Origin: Burkholderiales bacterium
GTDB taxonomy: Bacteria > Pseudomonadota > Gammaproteobacteria > Burkholderiales > Casimicrobiaceae
NCBI GenBank assembly: GCA_025354165.1
Contig: JANXNI010000070.1
Coordinates: 1 to 56,250, forward strand
Direction of reading: 5' to 3'
DNA: 56,250 nt
Position numbers and translations under genes: made by a program. Below the pieces are notes generated by a model. The model did no database searches. It was given only the letters and a program-made list of their open reading frames with translations, and was not told the DNA's origin. This document shows positions 29,041-37,556 of this stretch, one piece after another. Within the stretch, counting starts at the first letter, position 1; each line of letters begins with the position of its first letter.

Positions 29041-30731
29041 TTGCATTTCTCCGTCAAAAAATCTTGCTCTTCATCGCTCAGTGCTGCACCCAGCCCCCAA
29101 CGATCAATCAAACCTGAACAGCGTGCCGGACGCCGTGATTCACGGGGTTCAGCCTGCCCACGTTGAGTGCGTGGTGGACGCGTGGTCGTCCTAGGGTCAA
29201 TCTTACGCTCCGGTATCGGCACGATCTCTGTTCGCGCTGCCTCATTCTTCAGCTCTGACGTCGCTTTTGCGGGCGCGGTAAGGGCTTCCGCCGAGGGGAC
29301 TTCCTTAGGTAAAGACGCTTTCGGAGACAAGGTCGTGTCACTCGACGGCAAAACAGTTGTCGGGTCAGCGACGGGAGGCGTCTTTTTGGGTGAAATCTCC
29401 GTCGGGTTCTGTGCGCGGGCTGGAGGCGATTCGCGCGCACTTCGAACCCCCGACATTGACCACCACGCCAGGAGCGCGGCACCGAACAACCCGGCGGCAA
29501 TCGCGATCCATCTTCCCGTTTTGTTGGGCTCAGCTCCGGATGCAGGTTCCGGGCGGGGCGACGGCGTCGCTCGATCAGTGACATCCTCAACTGGAGGCGG
29601 TGTCACACTCCGGAACGGCGGTGACGGGGCGGGTGTGGGTGCTGGTTCAAGCGCGGGTTTGGGTGCGACACGAGACGCAATGATTGTGCGTTCGTTATCG
29701 ACGATCTGCGTTTCTGCCAAACGACTGACCATCGGCTCAGGCGGCGGGGTCGGTGGCACGACAATCACAGCCTCTGCCCACACCGGTGGCGGCAAATCCG
29801 CACGAACCTCGCGCGTCACCACATCCACCACCGGCGCGGACATCTCGTCCCAGCCCATCAACGCGATAAATTCCCCGATGCTTTGGGGTCGATCCTCCGG
29901 TTTAACTGCCAGGGACAACGCCATCGCATCGAGCCAGCGCTCTGGCAATCGTCCGGCAAACACATCGCGCGGACGTGGCATCGAATCACGCAGCATGCGA
30001 CTGATGGCAGTGGGCGGTGGACCACCTGACAAGGTGAAATAAACGACGCCCGCAAGCGCGTAAATGTCCGTCCACGGCCCCTGCTTCAGCTCGCCATCGC
30101 CGTATTGCTCAATCGGTGCATAGCCAGGCTTCAGGATCGCAGTGAACACCTGAGTGCCCTCAATGGCCTTCCTTGCCGCGCCAAAATCCAGTAGTACCGG
30201 CCAATAGTTTTCGCCCAGCAAAATGTTGTCTGGCGCGACATCGCGGTGGTAGCAGTGCGCCGCGTGCAACACCTCCAGCGCCTCACACACCGGCAACAAC
30301 AGCGCAGGCAACGTCTGCTCATTCGCGCTCCAGCTGCCCGCGCTCACCGCATCACGCAACGTGACACCGCTATAAAGCCGCATCGCCAGATACGCCGTCC
30401 CGCGCTCTTCCCAAAAGCGATACACGCGCACCAGCGCCGGATGGTCAAACTGCGCCAGCAGCTTACCTTCGTTCAGGAAGCTTTCGATCCCCTTGCCAAA
30501 AGCAGCGGTCTCGCGCGGCTGTGAGCGCACGCTTCCATCATTGTCGCGCAGCGAAATTCCGCCGGGAAAATATTCCTTGATCGCCACTTCGCGCATGAGC
30601 GAAGTGTCCATCGCCTTGTAGACGATGGAGAAACCGCCGATCCCGATGACCGAGACGATCGTGTAGTCACGAATCCGCGTACCCGCGGGCAGGGCGTTCG
30701 GATAGGCGTTCGAAGTTGCGTCAGACGACAC
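29037..30731 (-). CDS. Transmembrane serine/threonine protein kinase
   Basis: A 564-residue eukaryote-like kinase. The glycine loop is GIGGFSIVY (30-38). Lys52 is in VAIKEYFP, Glu88 is a plausible C-helix glutamate, the catalytic loop is YHRDVAPDN (Asp164, Asn169), and the metal-binding motif is DFG (182-184). The substrate segment GYAPIEQY follows, so the enzyme should be active. A Pro-rich linker (about 325-400) leads to one membrane helix (407-426) and a periplasmic tail with two cysteines near the C-terminus. The VAIKEYFP subtype is common in proteobacterial kinases tied to envelope or secretion clusters. The downstream lipoprotein overlaps it by 4 bp. Confidence 0.88.
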   Translation of the reverse strand: MSSDATSNAYPNALPAGTRIRDYTIVSVIGIGGFSIVYKAMDTSLMREVAIKEYFPGGISLRDNDGSVRSQPRETAAFGKGIESFLNEGKLLAQFDHPALVRVYRFWEERGTAYLAMRLYSGVTLRDAVSAGSWSANEQTLPALLLPVCEALEVLHAAHCYHRDVAPDNILLGENYWPVLLDFGAARKAIEGTQVFTAILKPGYAPIEQYGDGELKQGPWTDIYALAGVVYFTLSGGPPPTAISRMLRDSMPRPRDVFAGRLPERWLDAMALSLAVKPEDRPQSIGEFIALMGWDEMSAPVVDVVTREVRADLPPPVWAEAVIVVPPTPPPEPMVSRLAETQIVDNERTIIASRVAPKPALEPAPTPAPSPPFRSVTPPPVEDVTDRATPSPRPEPASGAEPNKTGRWIAIAAGLFGAALLAWWSMSGVRSARESPPARAQNPTEISPKKTPPVADPTTVLPSSDTTLSPKASLPKEVPSAEALTAPAKATSELKNEAARTEIVPIPERKIDPRTTTRPPRTQRGQAEPRESRRPARCSGLIDRWGLGAALSDEEQDFLTEKCK

Positions 30732-30828
30732 AGGCAGGCCGCTCCACGTGGGGTGGGGTATTCAGTCTAGCGCAGTGTTGCAACACATCATCGCGCAACG
30801 AAACCTTCATCCGCGATACATTTCGCGC

Positions 30829-32328
30829 ATGAACTCGCAATCCTTTGACCACAGTCGCCCGCCGAACCACAGCAACAATCGCGTTGATCTCGCGCAAATT
30901 GCCAAACAGGCAATGACCGATCGCGGGCTGGAGCCGGAATTTTCGCCCGCTGTCGAAAAAGAGATGGCGCAGATTACCGGCCCTTCCCACGAGCAAGGCC
31001 CAGATATTCGCGATCAGACAAAACTGCTCTGGTGTTCCATCGACAATGATGATTCTCGCGATCTCGATCAGCTCTCGGTGTCCGAGACGTTGCCGAACGG
31101 TGCCACCAAAATTCTTGTCGCCATTGCCGACGTTGATGCGCTCGTTAAAAAGGGCACTGCGATTGACGATCATGCGCATAACAACACGACCTCGGTTTAC
31201 ACCGCTGCGCGAATTTTCCCGATGTTGCCGGAGCAATTGTCGACCGATTACACCTCGTTGAACGGCGGCGAAAAGCGACTGTCCGTGGTGACCGAAATGG
31301 TGTTCGACGCCAATGGTGAAATGACGGCGACCACCTGTTACCGCTCGCTCGTTTTTAATCACGCCAAGCTTGCGTACGACTCGATTGCGTCATGGCTAGA
31401 CGGTCAGGGCGAATTGCCCGAGGCAGCGCGCTCAGTGCCCGGAATGGACGCCCAGCTCCGCGTACAGGACGCGGTTGCCCAGAAGCTGCGGCAGAAGCGG
31501 CGTGAGAACGGCGCGCTGGAATTCGAATCGATTGAAGCGAAGGCCGTATTCGAAGGCGATCAGGTCGTGCGGCTCGATGTGCAAGCGCACAACCGTGCGC
31601 GGCAACTGATTGAAGAGTTCATGATCGCCACCAATCAGGCGACTGCGAAATTTTTAACTGAAAAGGGTTTTGCGTCGCTGCATCGCGTAGTGCGCTCGCC
31701 CGAGCGCTGGCAAAAGATTGTCGACGTTGCGAAAGAGTTCGGCGAAGTGCTGCCACCGGAACCCGAATCAAAAGCGCTGGAAGATTTCCTCGTACGCCGT
31801 CGCGCGGCTGATCCCGTGCGCTTTCCCGATCTGTCGCTCACCATTGTCAAGCTCATGGGTGCGGGCGAATACGTGATCGACAAGCCGGGCAGCGCTGGCA
31901 TCGGTCATTTCGGACTTGCGGTGCATGACTACGCGCACTCTACGGCGCCCAATCGCCGCTTTCCAGACCTCGTCACGCAACGTCTGGTGAAAGCCGCGTT
32001 CGTCGGCGCGCCATCGCCGTATTCCGACGCCGAACTGTTCGCGCTCGCCAAGCATTGCAGCGAACAGGAGGACGACGCCAACCGGGTGGAGCGTCAGGTG
32101 CGCAAGTCCGCCGCCGCGTTGCTGCTCGCCTCGAAAATCGGCCAAAGCTTCGACGCCATCGTCACCGGCGCGTCGGATAAAGGCACGTGGGTACGGGTGT
32201 TTTCGCCGCCCGTTGAGGGTCGATTGGTGCAGGGCTATGAAGGCTACAAGGTGGGCCGCAAGCTTCACGTCGAACTGGTCGGCGTGAATGTCGCCAAAGG
32301 CTTCATTGACTTTGTGCGCCGTGATTAA
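30829..32328 (+). CDS. Short RNB-domain (RNase II/R family) ribonuclease
   Basis: A 499-residue protein with the RNB 3'-5' exoribonuclease domain and a C-terminal S1-like domain (about residues 440-499). It lacks the usual N-terminal cold-shock domains. The metal-binding loop IDNDDSRDLDQL (71-82) keeps D72, D78 and D80, but has Gln81 where RNase II and RNase R have a fourth Asp. Later motifs (AHNRARQLIEEFMIATN, HDYAHSTAPNRRFPDL) are intact. This matches a distinct short RNB subfamily rather than the main rnr gene. ATG at 30829 is preferred over the frame opening at 30748. It is divergent from the kinase. Confidence 0.85.
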   Translation: MNSQSFDHSRPPNHSNNRVDLAQIAKQAMTDRGLEPEFSPAVEKEMAQITGPSHEQGPDIRDQTKLLWCSIDNDDSRDLDQLSVSETLPNGATKILVAIADVDALVKKGTAIDDHAHNNTTSVYTAARIFPMLPEQLSTDYTSLNGGEKRLSVVTEMVFDANGEMTATTCYRSLVFNHAKLAYDSIASWLDGQGELPEAARSVPGMDAQLRVQDAVAQKLRQKRRENGALEFESIEAKAVFEGDQVVRLDVQAHNRARQLIEEFMIATNQATAKFLTEKGFASLHRVVRSPERWQKIVDVAKEFGEVLPPEPESKALEDFLVRRRAADPVRFPDLSLTIVKLMGAGEYVIDKPGSAGIGHFGLAVHDYAHSTAPNRRFPDLVTQRLVKAAFVGAPSPYSDAELFALAKHCSEQEDDANRVERQVRKSAAALLLASKIGQSFDAIVTGASDKGTWVRVFSPPVEGRLVQGYEGYKVGRKLHVELVGVNVAKGFIDFVRRD

Positions 32329-32669
32329 CAGTCGCTAAACGCGACTGATCCGTGCGGGATCTCTGGCGAGCTTTTCAGCGAATTCGCTGGCTCTGCCTCC
32401 ACCGTCATGCTTGGCGAGCAAGCGGCTTTTGCATGGGTGTGTGATCAATACCGTCGATTTGTGGCGAAGTCAGCTTTCCGCTACAAACCTTTCTTTATGA
32501 GGGCTAGCAGCAAAAAAGTACATATGTCGACAATTGCCATTTATTGCGTCTAGCCCTCGTGCAGACGTACTTTAAGTGCAAAGCTAATATGGAGCAGCGA
32601 CTCGGACGTACTCCTGCAACGCCCACCGGAACAGAAACAAGCCATGATTGCCTGCGCCGAAATGACCGC
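32329..32669. other. 341-bp convergent intergenic region
   Basis: The gap separates the converging RNB and ThDP-enzyme genes. Its recognisable content is the 114-bp family 1 repeat at 32472-32585. The remaining about 140 bp on the left and 80 bp on the right show no open frame with good coding character, no tRNA and no further repeat. Confidence 0.6.
32472..32585. repeat. 114-bp palindromic repeat, family 1 copy 3
   Basis: This is the best-preserved inner stem. GAGGGCTAG (end of the left arm) and CTAGCCCTC (32550-32558) are perfect 9-bp complements, and the ends AGCTTT and AAAGCT are also complementary. The two 36-bp arms match at 24 of 36 positions when one is reverse-complemented. The centre holds ATATGTCGACAATTGCC. 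It sits between convergent genes. Confidence 0.8.
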
Positions 32670-34310
32670 CTAGTGCTTGATGTTCGGCGCTGGAAGGCCT
32701 TCGATAAAGACGTTGACACAAGCCGGTTTGCGCGAGGCGACAGCGCGTGCGACTGCGGGTTTCATCTGGTCTGCCGAACTCACGCTTTCGCCGTGCGCGC
32801 CAAACGCGGCTGCCACCTTGTCGTAGTGCGAGGGCAACAATTCGCAACCAATCATGCGCTCTCGCCCATAGTCGCGCAACTGAATCTGATATTCGGCATT
32901 CCAGCGTGCGTCGTTGCCGATCACCATGACGAACGGCAACCCGTAGCGCACAGCGGTATCAAACTCCGAGCAATGAAAACCGAAGGTGCCGTCACCCATG
33001 ACCGCAACAATCGGCGCGTTGGGCAAAGCCACGCGTGCCGCGAGCGCAAACGGGAGCGCAGCGCCAATGGCACCGGCGACACCGTTAATCACACGATGCG
33101 GCGCACTCAGAAGCGCTTGTGCCCACTGTCCGATCTCACCACCATCGGAAATGAACACCGCGTCCGGGTGGCCGTCGAGCAGGGCTTGCAGCGGAGCCAA
33201 AGCCTGCACTGGATGCAATCGATCCGGCATGTGGCTCTTCGCCGTAGACCACGCGGATGGACGATACGCGATCGACGTTTTGACTTTCTGGAACCACGCA
33301 GGTGAGCCGCTCGGGTTCCACAGGTGCGACAACGTCAACGCGTCGACGGCTGAGGCTGCATCGGCAATCGTTACGACTTCGAGTCGCGAACCGAGCGCTT
33401 TAATCGCGCGATCAATTTCACTTTGTTCTGAATCAATTTGCAGCCAGGCGCAGTTCGCGGCAAAGGTCGGCGTCGAGCCAAACTTGAGCGTGAAATCCAG
33501 CGGCTTACCGAGCAGCAAAGCGCAATCACTCTCGGCCAAACATTCCGCAAATGCGCCCAGACTCGGATCGGTTACGCCGCGCGGACTTTCCATGCCAACG
33601 ACAGGGATTCCAGACGCCGCTTCAAGCGCGGCAACTCGTTCGCGATGCGCAAGCGTCAAGCTCGCGGGACCGGTGAGAATTAACGGGCGCGATGCCGTGG
33701 CAAGTCGCTTCGCGATGGCATCTGCGTCAGTGCCGCTTATCGGCAACGCCTGTGCGGCAAACGCGTCTGGTGACGGCAACGCAGCGCTGGTCGTCGCTTC
33801 TAGTACATCCGAAGGCAGACTCAAATGAACCGGCCCTGGACGTCCTGATTTTGCGATGCGGATGGCTTTGGCCATATCGGCGGCAATCTCATCGACGCTC
33901 ATGCACGTCCACGACGCCTTGCACAAAGGCGCGGCTAAATCGGCTTGGCGCATTTCCTGAAATGCGCCCTTGCCCAGTTGCGAAATGGGCGCATGACCGG
34001 ACAGCAACACCACCGGGGCTTCGGCCATTTTTGCCGTGTAGAGCGCCGAGATGGCATTGGCATGGCCCGGCCCGCCGGTAACGAGCGCGATACCGACCTC
34101 GCCGGTGATGCGCGCAAAGGCATCGGCCATGTGAACGGTCGCCGCTTCATGACGTGTGTGAATCAGTTCAATGTCGGTCGCAAACGCCGCGTCGAAGACG
34201 GGCATGATGTGATTGCCTGAGAGCGTGAAGACCTTTTTAACACCAGCCAGCAAGAGTGTTTGAATAAGGGCGTCTGCGCCGCGAACGGCTGAATTTTGCG
34301 GTGATGACAT
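32670..34310 (-). CDS. Thiamine-diphosphate-dependent enzyme (acetolactate synthase-like)
   Basis: A 546-residue three-domain ThDP enzyme of the acetohydroxyacid synthase / decarboxylase / 2-hydroxyacyl-CoA lyase superfamily. Glu55 in HTRHEAATVHMA activates the cofactor. The Mg/ThDP motif begins GDGTFGF at residue 439 and ends at IGNDARWN. No regulatory-subunit gene is adjacent, and its place as the last gene of a dicarboxylate-type operon argues against a branched-chain amino acid role. It more likely decarboxylates or cleaves a 2-oxo or 2-hydroxy acid made upstream. The substrate is not determinable. It follows the flavoprotein gene after 23 bp. Confidence 0.82.
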   Translation of the reverse strand: MSSPQNSAVRGADALIQTLLLAGVKKVFTLSGNHIMPVFDAAFATDIELIHTRHEAATVHMADAFARITGEVGIALVTGGPGHANAISALYTAKMAEAPVVLLSGHAPISQLGKGAFQEMRQADLAAPLCKASWTCMSVDEIAADMAKAIRIAKSGRPGPVHLSLPSDVLEATTSAALPSPDAFAAQALPISGTDADAIAKRLATASRPLILTGPASLTLAHRERVAALEAASGIPVVGMESPRGVTDPSLGAFAECLAESDCALLLGKPLDFTLKFGSTPTFAANCAWLQIDSEQSEIDRAIKALGSRLEVVTIADAASAVDALTLSHLWNPSGSPAWFQKVKTSIAYRPSAWSTAKSHMPDRLHPVQALAPLQALLDGHPDAVFISDGGEIGQWAQALLSAPHRVINGVAGAIGAALPFALAARVALPNAPIVAVMGDGTFGFHCSEFDTAVRYGLPFVMVIGNDARWNAEYQIQLRDYGRERMIGCELLPSHYDKVAAAFGAHGESVSSADQMKPAVARAVASRKPACVNVFIEGLPAPNIKH

Positions 34311-34333
34311 CGGATGAGCGGGTGTGTGAGTAA

Positions 34334-36058
34334 CTATTGAGTGATCAGGCTCTCGCCCGGTTTGATGCGGGTGAAAACGACACGCTCGGTGGCGAGAGTG
34401 AGCTTTTCGCCGACCTGACGAACGAGCGTGTAACTCGACGTTGGCAGATCCCCGGTATCCGGAAAGTCTTCACGGAAATGCGCGCCGCGCGAATCTTCCC
34501 GAGCGATCGCAGCGATCACGATCGCGCGGCTGACCGCGATCAAACTGCGCAGATTTAGCCAGTCGTGCCAGCTCAAATTGAAGGCATGTGTATCGCCGTT
34601 CACGCCGGTGCGATTCAATTCTTGCTGTAGTCCCGCGAGGCTTGAATCGGCCCGCGCGAGCCCGCCTGCGGAGCGTGCGATGCCAACGTCGTCCCACATG
34701 ATTTCGTAGAGCGCTTCACGCAGCGCGTTGGTGTTGCCATGAGGTCGTGAAAACGGCGCTTCGTGTTCACCGACGACTTGAGCGATCGCCTCTGCGTCCG
34801 GTTCGCGAAATGCGCCGTGCGTCGCGACCCACGCGGCCATGCAGTCGCCCGCAATGCCGCCGTAAACCGTTGAATTGGCCACGCCGTTGCCACCCAGACG
34901 ATTGGCACCGTGTACGCCACCGGTGTCTTCGCCAGCGGCGAAAAGCCCCGGAAGTGCGGTCGACGTGTCGCCAGAAAAAACGACGCCGCCCATCATGTAA
35001 TGCGCTGTCGGCACGACTTCAACGCGGCCACCCGCCAGATCAAAACCACAGTCTGCACAGCGCTCCACCATGCCTTTAAAACTGTTGCGAACAGTGTCGA
35101 CGCCGAGATGTTTCATCTCGATGAACACGCCACCGTTCGGCGACGTGCGGCCCGCGCGCATCTCGGAGTTAATGCTGCGCGAAACAATGTCACGCGTCGC
35201 GCGCTCGCCGCGAGGATCGTAGTTGTGCATGAAGCGCTCGCCATTGCCGTTGAGCAGGTAGCCGCCCGCACCGCGCAAGCCCTCTTCGAGCACCGTACCC
35301 GTCATGCGCGTGCCCGTTCCGGCGAGGAGTCCTGTGGGATGAAACTGCACCATCTCCATGTCGCGCAACGCGAGGCCCGCATCGAGCGCCATCGACAGAC
35401 CATCGCAGCTTTTTTCACCGCTCGGCGTGTGGTACTTGTACATCGTCGGGCCACCGCCGGTGGCGAGCAGTACCGCTTTTGCCTGCACGAACACAAAGCC
35501 GCCCGTGCGCAAATCAATCATCAAAACGCCAGCCAGCGCATCACCCGAGCGCGTCTTGATGAACGCAATGGCGCGATGCTCCTCCATGCGCTCGATTTTT
35601 CGTGCCCACACCTGCTCTGCCAGGCGATTGATGATCTCGATGCCGGTCTGATCACCTTTGTGAACGGTACGATCAAACGTTTGCCCGGCGAATGCTTTTT
35701 GATGCACGGTGCCGTCGGGATTGCGATCAAAGAAGCAGCCAAGTTCGTTTTCAAGTTCGTGAATGCGTTCGACCGCTTTGGTCACCAGCGTCCACGCCAG
35801 ATCCTGATCGGGCAACCACTTGCCGCCCTCAATGGTGTCCTGAAAATGTCGTTCGACCGAGTCACCCGCCGCCAGCGCAACGTTGTAACCGCCCTGCACC
35901 ATGCGCGTACAGCCGCTCTTTCCGAGCAGACCTTTCACAGCGACCGTGATCCGCAATTCGGGCGACGCCTGATGCGCGTGCAGCGCGGCGAACAAGCCGG
36001 CCCCGCCCGAGCCCAGAATCAGTATGTCCGTTTTGCGGTACTGAATATCGGGCTTCAA
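34334..36058 (-). CDS. Succinate dehydrogenase/fumarate reductase-like flavoprotein
   Basis: A 574-residue FAD subunit with the dinucleotide-binding motif GSGGAG (16-21), substrate-site segments QFHPTGLL and VVPTAHYMMGGV, and GANRLGGNGV. In SdhA/FrdA a histidine in the SHTV motif binds FAD covalently; here the aligned segment reads KSGCTRMVQGG with Cys50, so FAD is probably non-covalent. It is separated from its likely iron-sulfur and membrane partners by three other operon genes. It overlaps the hydratase beta subunit by 4 bp. The substrate may be succinate or a substituted succinate. Confidence 0.88.
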   Translation of the reverse strand: MKPDIQYRKTDILILGSGGAGLFAALHAHQASPELRITVAVKGLLGKSGCTRMVQGGYNVALAAGDSVERHFQDTIEGGKWLPDQDLAWTLVTKAVERIHELENELGCFFDRNPDGTVHQKAFAGQTFDRTVHKGDQTGIEIINRLAEQVWARKIERMEEHRAIAFIKTRSGDALAGVLMIDLRTGGFVFVQAKAVLLATGGGPTMYKYHTPSGEKSCDGLSMALDAGLALRDMEMVQFHPTGLLAGTGTRMTGTVLEEGLRGAGGYLLNGNGERFMHNYDPRGERATRDIVSRSINSEMRAGRTSPNGGVFIEMKHLGVDTVRNSFKGMVERCADCGFDLAGGRVEVVPTAHYMMGGVVFSGDTSTALPGLFAAGEDTGGVHGANRLGGNGVANSTVYGGIAGDCMAAWVATHGAFREPDAEAIAQVVGEHEAPFSRPHGNTNALREALYEIMWDDVGIARSAGGLARADSSLAGLQQELNRTGVNGDTHAFNLSWHDWLNLRSLIAVSRAIVIAAIAREDSRGAHFREDFPDTGDLPTSSYTLVRQVGEKLTLATERVVFTRIKPGESLITQ

Positions 36059-36675
36059 GCTGAAACGCCCAGACTCGCCAGCGCGGCGGCACGACGATCT
36101 GCTACAGACGCATTCACGGTGTCGTAAAGCGACCCGCCATTCGAGTCCATCGCAACAAGCAAAGGCCCAAAACCGGCAGGTTCACGCAGTGCAAATTTCC
36201 AGAGTGATTCGGGGTTGAGGTCATCCAGATCAACGTCCTCGATTTGCGCGATCCACGTCGTTTCAAGTGCGGCTGTGCCACCGACGATCGCCAGATAAGC
36301 GCCGCCCAGTTCGCGAAACGCCGCCAGCGACCCGTCCCGCATGCCGCCTTTACCGATGATGAAGCGCGCACCCGTTTGCGTCATGAGCTGGCGCGTGAAG
36401 CGCTCCATGCGGTCACTGGTCGTGGTGCCAATGCAAACCGCCGCATAGCCCGCAGGATACTCCGGCGATACCGGCACTTTTTTAACGTTGGGTGCCGTGT
36501 GAATCACCGCATGTCCGTTCAAATCAAAACGCGTTGTTCGCTGCCGGTCGAACAGCGCGATGTAGCTCGCGTCGCGTATACCGAACAGCGTGTCGTGCAG
36601 TGTCACCGTGTCGTTAATACGAAGCTGGCGTACATCGGCTTCGCTGACTGGCATGTGCAAATCGTAATGCGCCAT
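36055..36675 (-). CDS. Class I fumarase/tartrate dehydratase family, beta subunit
   Basis: A 206-residue C-terminal-type subunit of an iron-sulfur hydro-lyase, the mobile swivel domain that completes the active site. Family motifs are TVTLHDTLFGIRDA near the start, the GKGGM turn, and AYLAIVGGTAALE. ATG at 36675 is chosen because it lies 2 bp after the alpha subunit stop and the domain starts at once. The open frame to 36741 only extends back into the alpha gene. It could be fumarase, L(+)-tartrate dehydratase or mesaconase-like. Confidence 0.88.
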   Translation of the reverse strand: MAHYDLHMPVSEADVRQLRINDTVTLHDTLFGIRDASYIALFDRQRTTRFDLNGHAVIHTAPNVKKVPVSPEYPAGYAAVCIGTTTSDRMERFTRQLMTQTGARFIIGKGGMRDGSLAAFRELGGAYLAIVGGTAALETTWIAQIEDVDLDDLNPESLWKFALREPAGFGPLLVAMDSNGGSLYDTVNASVADRRAAALASLGVSA

Positions 36676-36677
36676 GA

Positions 36678-37553
36678 TCAGTATCCAAATGCGACGCCGT
36701 TGGGCGTAAACGTAGCGCGCGCGCGTCGTGCCGAATGGCATTGCATATTCACGGCCACGGGATTCATGGTGATGTGCGTCGCGGCCAATTCAACGTGCAC
36801 CGCAAACGCCGTAGCGTCGCCGCCCAATCCTTGCGGCCCGACGCCCAACAAGTTAACGGCTTTGGACAGAGATGCTTCCAGTGCGGCGCCGTCGGCATCG
36901 CCGCACGTTGAGCCAAGAGGACGTGTTGCGGCACGCTTGGCCAGATGCACGCACAAATCTGACGTGCCACCGACGCCGACACCGACAATGGTTGGCGGGC
37001 AGGTCTTGCCACCAGCGGCAATCACACAGTCGACGACGAAGCGTTTGATTGCATCGATGCCTTCGGCCGGTATAGCCATCCGAAGAAACGAATTATTCTC
37101 AGAGCCACTGCCCTTCGGAATCATTTCTATCTCGACCGTCTCGGCACGTTCATCAAATTCAAAGTGGATGACGGGAACGCCGATGCCACCGCTGGTGTGT
37201 TCGTTCTTGCGCGTCAGCGGATGCACGACCGACGAGCGCAGCGGGTGCTCTTGGGTGGCGCGCGTGCAGCCGCGAACGAGCGCTGCCTTTAGCGCCGCGC
37301 CGTCAAAGCTCACATTGGAACCGATGACCACGTTGTAGATGGGAATGCCTGTGTCCTGACACAACAAATTATCGGTCTGCTCCGCGACGGCGATGTTGGT
37401 CACCATCGTGCGCAGCACCGACTTTGCGGTGGCGTCGGTCTCTCGCGCCTGCAAGCGCGTCATACCTTCCTTGATATCGGGCGGCAGTGATTTGAGCGCG
37501 CGGATGTAGAGCGTTTTAGCGGCCTCTTCAACCGCAGTCATGTCAAGCTTCAT
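36678..37553 (-). CDS. Class I fumarase/tartrate dehydratase family, alpha subunit
   Basis: A 291-residue catalytic subunit carrying the labile [4Fe-4S] cluster of class I hydro-lyases. Likely ligands are C65 (CQDTG), C185 (KTCPP) and C272. Their spacing resembles TtdA (recalled C71/C190/C277). It begins 3 bp after the Bug receptor stop, and the beta subunit follows after 2 bp. It would interconvert an unsaturated dicarboxylate and its 2-hydroxy form; which one cannot be decided from sequence. Confidence 0.9.
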   Translation of the reverse strand: MKLDMTAVEEAAKTLYIRALKSLPPDIKEGMTRLQARETDATAKSVLRTMVTNIAVAEQTDNLLCQDTGIPIYNVVIGSNVSFDGAALKAALVRGCTRATQEHPLRSSVVHPLTRKNEHTSGGIGVPVIHFEFDERAETVEIEMIPKGSGSENNSFLRMAIPAEGIDAIKRFVVDCVIAAGGKTCPPTIVGVGVGGTSDLCVHLAKRAATRPLGSTCGDADGAALEASLSKAVNLLGVGPQGLGGDATAFAVHVELAATHITMNPVAVNMQCHSARRARATFTPNGVAFGY

Positions 37554-37556
37554 AAG

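Noticed and set aside
32670-34310. Annotation as acetolactate synthase large subunit (ilvB/ilvI)
   Set aside because: There is no small regulatory subunit gene beside it, and the operon context is dicarboxylate catabolism, so only the ThDP superfamily is claimed.
34910-36127. 405-codon open frame on the plus strand
   Set aside because: It is antisense to the clearly identified flavoprotein gene and rich in His/Arg as expected for a shadow frame in GC-rich DNA.
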